A stretch of DNA of 64,000 nt. Source: Tetracladium setigerum (Eukaryota > Ascomycota > Leotiomycetes > Helotiales). Where the stretch lies: positions 744,001 through 808,000 of the forward strand of contig PZJY01000013.1 in NCBI GenBank assembly GCA_031472005.1, in the 5' to 3' direction. The notes beneath the pieces were generated by a model. That model ran no database searches and was not told the origin of the DNA. It saw only the letters and a program-made list of their open reading frames with translations. Below, piece after piece: positions 21,441-32,700 of the stretch (position 1 is its first letter; the number at the start of each line of letters is the position of its first letter). The translations under genes and the position numbers were made by a program.

Positions 21441-22343
21441 GATTGATGAAATCTCACAAACGTCGAATTTCAAGACAGGAGAGGGATGAAAATCTCAAAT
21501 CAACTCTCGTCAGTATTCCGAGAGGATCATACGAGCTTTATATACCTTACGCTTCCACGAAAGGTGGGAGGGAGGAAAACAGTGATACCCACCCACCGAC
21601 GGGGGTGATACATGGCGAATCTGTACCTGGATGGTTCCTCATCATCCATCATCATCATCATCTGCACACGTCGTATGTGCCTCATCTCGTAGAGTTTCCC
21701 ATTGAGTAAAGATTAGCAAGATCCGAGTCGATGTTACGAGAGAGGATGTCCTACTGTCCTGGCGACCTGCCTGCATGCGACTAGCCCGCCGAGGAGTGAC
21801 AAGCTTTGGTGTGGTGCGATAAGCTTTGCGCCGAGGTTCCTTGTTTCTCGCCTTCTTCTTCGGGACCAACGTCTTCTCCCATCCCCGCCAAAATCTCCCG
21901 GAACGCGGCAAATTGCCATTGATGGTGTTATGGGCGATGGAGACGATGGAGAGCTGGAAAAGTCACCTTCCTGATGAGGCATCTGTGGTGCTGGTCATGC
22001 TGCTACTGCAGTAACTGAGTAATCATATGAGATGAGATGACGGTGGTACTGTAGTTGGCCGTTTGGCCGTCTGAAGATCTAGATGGAGACACGAGCGGTT
22101 ACTTTGGCGGTAAATTATATATATGCTTGAGATAGGACCTACTTTAAAAGCCTCGAATGGTCAATTGAAGAATTTCGTACAGTAATCGTCATCCTCGACC
22201 CCATGAGATTTGGAATATCTGATTTGTCAATTCGACTTCCTTTCGAAGCCTTCTCGAGAAACGACTGTATGTATTTGCCATTCTTTGGTGGCAACTACAT
22301 TCTAGCTCAAAATCAATGAATATGAATTTTAACTTCGATTCTT
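21441..22343. other. Intergenic, sedolisin promoter side
   Basis: No gene is supported. The first 150 bases include the protease leader; short CATCATCAT repeats lie at about 21640-21662. Overlapping open frames at 21640-22010 on both strands lack domains and look like chance. Confidence 0.45.
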
Positions 22344-22870
22344 CAGACACGTGATGCGGCCCTCGGCCGCATTTGTTGCACGTCGCAAAACAGGGACAGT
22401 TTACTTTTTCCCAAAAACTGTCCTTGCTTCTGGCAGAATATCTTGGCATTCTCTCCCTTCTCGACCACCACCTCACACATTTCTGACTCGAGAAACGAAC
22501 ATCTTCCTCACACTTAGATCGATTCTATCCTGTGATGTGTTGTTGCACGTCGCAAAAAATTTACATCCAACTTTTCTTTCCCAGAAACCCGTCCAAATAA
22601 CTAAATAGCTCTTCCCAAAATCTCCCAAGTTCTTGCTGGCGAAAATGTCTTGGCGTCCAATCCCTTCTTGACCTCGAGACCACAATTTCTGACTCGAGAA
22701 CAATCAAAGCCTTTGGATTTGATTCTGTCATGTGATGCGGCCTGACGACCGATCAGTCCGCGTTTTTGTTGCACGTCGCAAAAAAGTTACCTCTACTTTT
22801 CCCAATAACTGCTGGAAACAGCGATTTTCAAATTTTGCGGGGAGTGGTCGTGGCAGATTTCGAGAGGTCC
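22344..22870 (+). repeat. Diverged direct repeat, about 190 bp, nearly three copies
   Basis: Copies start near 22351, 22532 and 22733. Each opens with TGTGATG or CGTGATGCGGCC, then GTTGCACGTCGCAAAA, then a pyrimidine stretch with CTTTTCCCA, CTTGCTGGC, TCTTGGC, CTTCTCGACC or CTTCTTGACC, and TTTCTGACTCGAGAA. The third copy lacks the end. There is no coding potential across the copies. GTTGCACGTCGCAA is nearly palindromic (TTGC-ACGT-CGCAA), so it could be a protein-binding site; that is inference. Confidence 0.6.
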
Positions 22871-23288
22871 TGTCAAACTGGACCCTCCATGCATCAAGCC
22901 AAGACAAGTAAACTATCACAAGTAACATTCACGTGTTTATATACCTACCTGCTTTGGATAATCTTGCTTTCTGGAGGGGACAGAGAGAAAGATGAGTTGC
23001 AGCACAGAAACAAGCCAATTGTGTTAGGGAATCGAGCAAACAAGAAAGGCACCTGAGAACATCTATTAATTTACTATTATTCCATATTTTGACGCAAATT
23101 ATTATCAATTCTTATTATATGTTTAAAAACAAAAACAAAATAAAAATACACACTCCCTCCCTGTCTTTACTCAGCAAAATCAAATCCTCCAAATGTTTTC
23201 CGGGTATCATTCACTCAACTCCAAGCACCAACAACCCCCCAAAAAGTTAAGTACTTTTACAGTATGTATCGTGCGCGCGAAAGAAATC

Positions 23289-26246
23289 TCAATCATCCAT
23301 TATCAAAAACGTCGGCGACTTCAAAAATCCTCTCTCATCAATTACCTCATACCGATCTGATCTCTTCTTCTTTCCCATCGACACAAATTTCGCCTCTTTT
23401 GCATTTTCCACATCCTTTACATCTTTCAACCCTACCCTCCTCCTTGACTCCAGATCCAGACGACTCATACTCAAACTCATACTCAACGGTTCATCAAGTT
23501 TGCCCAACAACAATCGAGACTTCCTCCCCTCTTCTTTCGAACTCATCTCTCGCGTTGTTTGCAACTGGACCGCCTGCTGTTCTGGTTCGCTCTTTTGTGT
23601 CGCTGCTGTCGTCGCCAGCGTAGCCATCGTCGTCGCATTACTATTCCTGCTGATTTCCTTGACGATTAGAGGCTTTTCTCTCTTCCCTATAATGACTTGT
23701 GTGGCCTTTTGTGGCTGGTTCAGTAGCCGTGTGGAGTTGATGGTTCCGTATCTGGGTTTCGTCAGGTTGATTAGTGGTAATTGTGGCGGTCTGTCCTGCA
23801 GTCCTGTTTGTGTTCGAGATGGGAATGTCGTCGTCGTCGTCGTTGGTTCGGTTCCTCCTGCTGTGTTGAGAGAGACCAGTGGTTTATTAGTATTCATCGG
23901 TATTATTTCCTTGGTTCCGAAAGAGCTTAGTTCGAGCCCTTCACCACTCGTGTGAGTTGTCGAGAGGGAGAAGTCAAAGTCCTTCTTCCCCATTTTTACT
24001 AGCCGTACTTTCTCCGGCCTTGAAATTTCAATTCCTATAATGGGTCCATCTTTCATCTCCTTTGACCTCTCCATCTTGCTATCTTTCAATTTCTCCATTC
24101 CTCCTTCTTGTCGATCTCTCCTCCCATCTCCACTCGTTTCACGAATAATCTCATTAATCCCAACCTGTACAGAACCTTTCCTCTGCTCAAATGTCGTACT
24201 CGTTGTTCCTGAGTCTGCATTACTCCCGGTAATCAGCATTGCTCGTGGCTCGATTTCTCCCAAATAATGTGTCGTTGAAGCACTACTGAAGTATTTTGGG
24301 AAATGCTTGTTAAGAATTGGTTTTACGGATGGTAGACAGACGCATATGGTAGCGACTGTCAATTCGGCTTCGGACCAGGCTAGAAGGTCGATTGTGTCCC
24401 CTGGTTATTTATTAGGCTGGTGTTCTGTAAATTTGAGTGGGCAAAAGATTACTTACAAGATTGATCCAATCCATCGCGAAACACCCATACGTGTGGAGCG
24501 CGAAGGATACTCACAAGTGTCGCACTATACCCCCGGAAATATCAAGTCAGCTTACAAATGCCAATTCAGATATCAAACTTCAAGACCATGAACAACTTTC
24601 AAAAGCATTCCCCCAAAAATTGAATAGCAAAACAAAAGCAACTCACAGAAACCCAACCCCAAACATAACCGCTACAGAAAATCTCTTCCCTCTCCCAACC
24701 TTCAATTTTGAAATACACGGAATTGGCAGCAACAAGATAGCCAAGTCCTCTGCAACAGCCAATATGGCACCAGGGAAGATAATATGCATCAGCTCAATGC
24801 AACTTCCCCCCTTCCCAGCTTCACTAAGTCGCGGGTTCCAGCCGAAGGAGATGGGTGTGCATTGGAAAAGGATGGCGAAGAAGAAAGCGATGCCGTGGAG
24901 GAAGGTGAGGGTGATGAGGATCCATGTGCATGTTTGGAGCCAGGGCGTGGAGGGGAAACAGCGCAGGTAGAAGAGCAGGATGGAGAGCTTGAGGAGGACT
25001 TGGACGAGGACGTAGATTAGTTTCATGATGAGGAAGATCTGTTTGGTTGGTTTTTTAGGTTAGATATTTGATTGGTCTTTCTTTGTTGAGTGAGGGGAGG
25101 AAAGGAGAAGGGAGGGAGGCGGAGGACTCACTTTGGCGATTTTGGCGTGGTTAGAGACTGGGACGTCCCAGGTGTGAAGACCTAGTCCGATGGTGGAGTC
25201 TGGATATTTGATGTTAAGTATTCGACTTCAAAGATGAAAGCAGATTGGACTTACCCCAAATCATCAAGACCGCAATGGTAACCATCAATATCTACAATCA
25301 CCAAGATCAGAACCAACATCTCCCATTTCCTTGGAAATAAAATCTTCTACTCACAGCAGCCTAATGACAAATTAACATCAACTCCATATATTGAAATAGG
25401 CAATAACATAAGATCAGTAAAAAGAAAGGGAAGGGAGTAATGATTGATTTTCGGAACAAACTCACAACAAGCATATCCCAATCATCCCACCAAAACCTCT
25501 TCATGACCCAAACCCTCGAGTAAACTCTCAACAGCACGAAAACTGATGCTAATAAAGCCATCGTAATCGTCAGGATTTGAATGTATTGTGCTCGTGAGGG
25601 CGTTGGCTGATGGCGACAGAGTGATTTTTGGAATGGGAATGCTACTGCAATTTTGGTTTCTTGAGTTAATTTTCTGTCATTTGGGCATTGTGGTGATTCA
25701 AGGAATTTTGTAGTTCGACTGGGTAAAGTATGGAGTAGGAGATGTTTGGAGGAGAAGGGAGGGAGGGAGAGGGGTATTTACTGATGAGGTCTGGATAAGT
25801 ACATGTTGTCTGAAGACAAGCAGAAATCTTGCGCATTGAATTCAAATCCGAACACAGTAGCGGAGCGAGATTTGAGGATCTCATGTTGTAGAAACCGAGA
25901 TTGTTGAGAACAGGTGAGATGCATGTGTACTAACAATCGAACTTTTGTCAGTTGACTTTCTTCTCTTCGACTCGAAGATTTGCCTTGATCGAGCAGAACA
26001 AAAGAGACATTCTGATCGAAGAAGGAGGATTCTTTTGACCTCAATATTACTTGAGATCAGAGGAAGATATGTGCGTTTGAGAGATACTGAACATACCGCA
26101 CATTCGGGCAAATCAGTCCCAAACTCTTTTAACGAAACTGGTTGTTGTTGTTGTTGTTCTTCCTGCGCCGTCACCCGACCCGCCCTCACCAATTGCCCTC
26201 TGCTCATCAAGAGAGAGGCAACTACCACCACATTAAACACCTTCAT
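23289..26246 (-). CDS. PTH11-like receptor with CFEM domain
   Basis: A multi-exon gene read from ATG 26246 to a stop at 23289. The start MKVFNVVVVASLLMSRG gives a signal peptide. After intron 25930-26096 a CFEM-type cysteine pattern appears: LPECA joined to YTCISPVLNNLGF, then LLCSDLNS and ISACLQTTCTYPDLI. Only five of the usual eight cysteines are visible. Further exons give a rhodopsin-like seven-helix region with RVYSRVWVMKRFWWDDWDML, LGLHTWDVPVSNHAK, KLSILLFYLRCF, FQCTPISFGWNP, DLAILLLPIPCISKL and WSEAELTVATICVCLPSVKP. A Ser/Thr-rich cytoplasmic tail of about 300 residues follows. PTH11-like receptors sense surface or chemical cues in filamentous ascomycetes; the ligand is unknown. Exact inner splice sites were only partly verified. 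Confidence 0.85.
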
Positions 26247-28829
26247 TATTATCGGTATCTCGAATTCGACAACATATATCCTGTATTTGCCGAAACAACC
26301 CAAAAGACAAAAAACAAAGAGACAGAACTTGGTATCACGGATTATTGAAGGGAAAGTAAAGGTCCGGATTCTCAAGATCCCTTTCCTTGGTACTTAATTA
26401 ACAGCTTAACCAGACACAAACCCACCCCCATCCGTGCTAACCATGCCCTCACATCTCCCGAGTAACCCGGACCACTGTACTTGGACCAAAGATCCAAACT
26501 CCACTCCCAAATAATCCCGCGAAATTCTATTTTTCCATCCACAACTCCACTTCAAAGCAGAAAGCCATGATCCATCATCCCCTTCACGGACAAGCGAAGC
26601 AAGCCACGTCCAAACAAAGCCACCAAACTCCAAGCCAAGTTCAAAGTCCCGAAGTACCACCGTATTTCGTACCAGTCCCAACATCGACTTTCATCGCCGG
26701 TCTACCTCCGCACCATCAGCCATAGTTCAAACCTTAAAAATCTTCCCCATCAGCCGCGTTCTACCAAAGAAGGACTCTACACATCATTTACCGTTCGATG
26801 ATTGTAGAGTATGAAACGAAAGAATACACCTTCGGCAGAAAGCATCTTTTTAAGATTAGAATGTACCTGCGTGGACATGTCCCATGCCCCTCGATTGGTG
26901 ATGTACAGTAAGGAATATGTAAGGAATTTAGTCTTGATATGGAAATGTTGCCCCTTGTCGTTCGTTTTGGTTTTGTTTCTACCTCAGCTACCCCTCGCTT
27001 CCGTGGATGATCTCCACGATCTCGGTGATCAACCTCGATGATCTACGAACCCGTCCCCTGCCTCGGGCTCGGGGTATTTATTTTCGAATCTTTGGTTCGG
27101 TACTGGAGATATGTCCTAGATGGGAACACGGCCGTCGATTAACTTGGTACTTGCCGGCGTGCCTGTGTCTGCGTCGATGCCCAAGCAAGCGATCTAGTTG
27201 ATTCTAGTCTGGGAATAGAAATCTTGGCCCGGATCTAGATCTACATACTCGGTACCTCGATCTCTGGGATTTCCATGGGATTTTCTCATTCCGTGACATT
27301 GGATGGATCTGCGAACCGGTCAGTGCAATACTGTACAGTACTGTACGCTCTTCTCTGGTGCATATGCGTGCATTTACGTGCATGTGCAGTTGCAGGTGGA
27401 GGAGTAGGTTGGGCAGGAAGAAATTCCCAGGCACAAACGTTTTGACACTTTCATATCGGGATTAAGAACAGGTAAGGAGGGGAGGGGGAATGTTCCGTAC
27501 CCTCCGTAATGATGAAAGAAGAAAGGAGGATTTTGGAACAGACCTCGATTCATAATTCCAAACAGAAGCTAAGTTTCAGGGGTAGACAATTGTCACGTTG
27601 ACGCGGCGCTGGGCGGCCCATCTTGAAATTTCATGGCTGAGTATGCTAAAAATGATGATGGCGTTTACGGAGGTTGGGGTAACACCGAGCACCGAATGTT
27701 CTAAAGATGTGATAAGGTTTAGTTTAGTTTGATTTTTGTGAAGGCATGTGCGGGGAAAGACATTCAAACCTCAATCACCTCATTCTCGCCAGCAAAACCG
27801 TTACAAAAAAGAGGAGCAAAGATGCCTTAACTTAAGGACTTTAACGATATTTCAAAATTTGAGAGATATTAAGACATACAATAACACTTCCCATCCTACC
27901 ATACCAACAAACCCAAACTAAATCTCAACCACAGCAATTTAAAGTGTCAAGAATTAAAAAAAACTACCTACAATGTTTTCACTCATTTCACCCAGCAATT
28001 GACTTTTTGAGGGGCATCAATCCATCAATCCATCAACATAACAGCACTTCCTCCACAGCGGCAATTACATCCCAAATCCTACACACAACTGCCGATAATA
28101 CCTACCGAAAGTGCACCCTACTGAACTAACTAACCTTCCCTGCCAGTGCCACAGTGCCAGTGCCAGCTCTACTTATACTTTCCAGGTTTAGTTTACTTAC
28201 ACTAGTACACACAACGCCATGACATTCTTAACGGGACAGTTACAGTTACCTTAAATCTACCGCCGGCACGTTTCTTTGTCCTTACGTTCCCTACCGTACA
28301 GTGGCTCCGTACAGTAGCTTCCTCTCGCACAGTCACGGACAGAACTGAAAAATATATTTGAAATCAACTTACAGTACAAATTGCCTCGCTACATTTTGAG
28401 CTAGGTACTGGTGCTGGTACTGTATCACCGAGAAAATAAAGATAAGCTCGGATGGATGCACCGCTCCCAGTACAGCAGTAGAGTAGTGTAAAATAGGGAG
28501 ATTAGCAATTAAAAAGGAATGAAAGATAGTTATATGAAAATAAAGCATTAGAAAAAAGGTAAAACATAAAAAGATGTTGTTGCAGGTTGCGTAGATTATA
28601 TATCCCCAAGCACCAAAAAAAAGGTTAAAAAAGAAAGGATTAATTAGATTTTTATCTATCACTGAACAACCATGAAAATTGCTCACACATGGCTGTGTTC
28701 AACTTTGCTCAAATTAGTCAAGACAAGACAAAAGACCCTTTCATGTACATGGCGTTTTTGATACGGTAAAGTATGTAAGATCTTACAATATTACAATCTT
28801 ACAATAAATACATGCAAACACATTTCGCT

Positions 28830-28860
<31 letters not shown>

Positions 28861-29701
28861 ACCAATACTCCCAGTCAGCCCCCGCCCGACGCAAAAACTA
28901 GATAGATAATTCATAATTCATAACTCATTATTCATTCGATCGGTCCCCATCATAACAAAACAAGCTCTATTACAGCAACTTACTTAACACTTTCCAGAAT
29001 TATATAAATCCTTAAAAAAATTAAATTGCACAGAATTTAATATCATCACTTAAAAGGGAAAAGGCGGGGGAAACCCGTTAAAGGGAAAGTAAGTGTGACT
29101 TTATATATATTCGCAAAAAAAGACAAAGAAAAGAAAAAAAGACTACTTCTCTGGCCACTCAGGCTGGAGGACGAGTAGACATTTTTTCGCAAGATACAAT
29201 ACAGTACATTCTCTAAATAAAATGATAACAAAAAGAGCCAATGAAGTCCTAGGCGGGCGGCTTCTTCCAATCAAACGGACAAAGAAACATATCCAAATCA
29301 CCAAAACAGAATCGGTTCAATTCCACACACACACACATACACACTCATATATATTTCATAGACTCGAAAGATTTTCAAAACATCAAAAATTAACTTCATT
29401 GTATTCTCTGTCTTCCTCTCTCTCTCTTTTCATAATCTCTCTATATTCATATCGTCTTTTTGTTAAAAAATATACACACGCCGCAAACATGAAACAGAAG
29501 CCAAGAAGGACATCTCTCTACGCAACCACCTCATCTTCTTCTTTAACACATAATTACAAGGCCCAACATAATACGTAAAAAGAAAGATGGAGAGAAAGGA
29601 CCCCTTATCTTTCCCATCTTTCATAAACTTTGCATGTCCCAATACGCCATAATAAACATAAAAAGCTTTCGGAAATAATCCTTCATTGACAACATCACCA
29701 T
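26247..29701. other. Gene-poor stretch between the CFEM receptor and FAS1
   Basis: About 3.45 kb without a supported gene. Open frames on both strands are under 110 codons and show no domain. It holds the receptor promoter at the left, the FAS1 3' untranslated region at the right, several TACAGTA/TACTGTA motifs including the palindrome TACTGTACAGTACTGTA at about 27333, and microsatellites. A lineage-specific or non-coding transcript cannot be excluded. Confidence 0.5.
28830..28857 (+). repeat. (CT)n microsatellite
   Basis: An uninterrupted CT dinucleotide run of about 14 units inside the gene-poor stretch. A shorter CA run lies at about 29323-29346. Confidence 0.9.
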
Positions 29702-32700
29702 CTAAACGTGTGTTCCATTTGTTCCGTTGGTGTGTGCGCCATTGAGACCGTTGGTTGGTGCCTCCTCGTATTTGTCCCAGTTGGCAAGAATATCCTTGAT
29801 CTTGGGGGAGTTGGTGAGGCGGTAGACATCCTCAAAGTACTCCTTGGTGATCTCGAAAGGACGAGCAGTGACGTTGGGGATGTACTTGCCAACCAATTTG
29901 CTCGGGTCGATGGTTGTCTTGTTGATCTTCTTGAGGAGGAAGGATCGGAAAGGCTTGACACCGGAGCGCAAGAAGGTGGAGTGGAAAGGCACATCGATGC
30001 CCTTGAGAGGGATGGTTGCGAAGCCTCGTTGAAGGTCGAGAGGCTTGGGCTTGGCTTCGGTCTGCTCTGCGCATCCTTGGATGATGTCGACGAGGTGAGC
30101 CTTGACATCTTCAATGGAGAGGGTTTGCATCAATTGTTGGATGTCGATCTTTTGGCCTTGAGGTAGTTGGTCACACCGGTGAGGGTGTCCAGGGCACGGA
30201 GATCACCAGCACACACGTACTGCATATTGGCGATGTTGTAGTTGACAATCTCCAACAACCATCCAGTCTCCTCGGCGATGTTCTCAACGACATATTGAAG
30301 AGCTTGCTCATTGAAGGTCTTGGAGATTCTGCTTGGGTTGACTGCGCACATAGAGTAGTTGGATCGACCAGCTGCGTCACGTTCGACGGCAACTTGCATA
30401 GTAAGACCTCGGTAGAAGACGACCGAAACCAAACTCTCAATGGGCATGACCTCAGCCAAAGCAGCAAGTGCAGAGTACTCTCCGAGAGAGTGACCGGCAA
30501 AACTGCTGTCACGTTGGACAAGACCCTTCGATCTCATATCCTCGAAACTGGCCTTCTCCATGAGGGTAAGGGCAGGTTGAGTGAATTGAGTCGCAGAAAG
30601 AAGACCGGTTGGTGATCGGTAAGTGTATGAGGTGGTAGTCTCATCAACTTCCTTGAAGATCTTCTCGCTCTTGATTGAGCCATCAGCACCCACAGTCTCG
30701 AAAGTCATTGACATGTAGTTCTGACGGATGGCCTTTCCTCGAGGTCCACCAAAGTAGATGGTGAGTTCCTTAGGATTGTTCTTGACGATGTTGGTAATTG
30801 CAAAGCCTGGTATCGTTAGTTGATGAAATCTGAAAGAGAAATTTGATGCTTACCATAGTTGTCCATGAAGTGCTTGTCAGCTCTGTCCCAGACCTCCTTG
30901 GCAACTGGGCTGCTTTCGTAAAGCTCCATACCCATGCCTTGTTCTTGAGAACCTTGTCCAGTGAAGACGTATGCGGTGGCAGGTTGCTCAACCTCGGCCT
31001 CACCAAGCAATACCTTCTCTTCGGTCTCCTTGTTGCTTGCCTCGACCTTGATGATCTTGCGACCAGCAACCATACCCACATGTTGAAGTCTAACTTCGAT
31101 GTCATCGTTGGGAAGAACCATGCCAGTGAGGGTAGCATGGAAACTGCGAACACGACCAACATTGTTCTCTGCTGCCCATGTCTCAACCAAGCTTCGAACA
31201 GCTGCACTCGAGTACATGCCGTGCGTGATGGTACCTGGCAAGCTGGCGTAGCTTGCAAAGACGCGAGAAACGTGGATGGGGTTGTAATCTCCAGAAACAC
31301 GAGCGTAGGTTTCGTTGGATGCAGGTGCCTTGAGTTGCAGAGCGGTCTTACCATTCAAAGGAATGGCATTCTCGAAGAGAACAGGCTGTTCGATGGAAGT
31401 ACCGTGTCTTTGAAGGTAATCGGTCACAGGGTTACCGTGAGAGACACCAGCTTCATACTCTACGCTAGCGACTTGGATGATCTCCTTGCTTGGCAACTCC
31501 AAGAGGACTTGACCTCTGGTCTCGACGTGGCTGAAGACAGTCTCGTTCTTGAAGCGGACCAAAGATTCGAGACGGAAGACCAGGTTCTGGCCAAGCAGCT
31601 CATGGTCGGGCTCATCAAGGTTGAACCACTCCTTGGATCGGAGAACAGCAACATCCTTGGTAGTAGTGAGGTGAATTTGCATTGGAGTCTCGCGCTTTCG
31701 TTGGAAAGTAGTTTGGAAATCGGTGTAGGCGCCACGATACAAGAATTGAGAAGTAACCTCCATGACTGGACGTCCCTCACGGGTAATGGTACCGCAGACC
31801 TCAACCATCTTACCGGAAGCTTGGTTGATGACGGCATTGATCTGAGCAGTGGTCTCAACCACATCACCCTTCTTCAATGGCTCGGCTCCTGGCAACATGC
31901 GGAAGCCGTTGGAGAGATGCACCAACTTCAAGAGATCACCATCAATGGTTCTTGGGAAAATTGGCTTCGTGATGGCCTTCCATCCGACGACAATGGCAAA
32001 GTCCATAGGTGCGAGGACTTCCTTTCCAGGACGATCGACAAATGCTTCTCCAGTGTTGCCAACAGCGTGCACGAAGTCATTGATGGCCTCGCTGGTGATG
32101 GTAGCCTTGCCACCGTTGAACTTGCCAGTGACCGAAGCATCCAGATCGAGAGCCTCATCTCCGAACCAAGCCTTCCAGTAGAATTCCTTGATGCGGTCGT
32201 TTCGGCCTTCCATGACCTCATGGAGAGGAGCATATCCAGTCTCAGGGTGGTAAGTGAAGGCGAGCGGTAGAGGCACAGGCTTGCCGAGAGCGGTTGTGTC
32301 CTTGACCATGTGAACAGAGATCTTGTTGTTGCCAGTAAGCTTGACTTCGATGACGGTGACATAGTGGTTTGGTCGTGGCTGTTCCTTGACGGTAATGACA
32401 GTTTTTGATGGATCATCGGGGAAGGCGATTTCAACAAACAAGCCTCTAACTGGGGCGAAGATACGCTTCATTGGATTAGTCTGGAATTTCTTGCCTTGCA
32501 CAATGACTTCTGCAGTGAACAGTGCATATCGCCATGATCGCTTGGCGCCAGCAAGAAGTGCCAACCAGGAGTCCAAGGATGGAAGAGCCACATTGGCGGC
32601 AGACGAGATGCGGTAAGTAATCTTGTTGCCATCGTTGGCGATGGTGAGACCCTCAGTGTCAGCCTCAACATCAGTGTTGGTGAACTTTCCGCCGAAGTAC

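Noticed and set aside
23500..23955. 151-codon plus-strand frame opposite the receptor tail
   Set aside because: It lies antisense to the Ser/Thr-rich cytoplasmic tail of the PTH11-like receptor, where low complexity keeps frames open.
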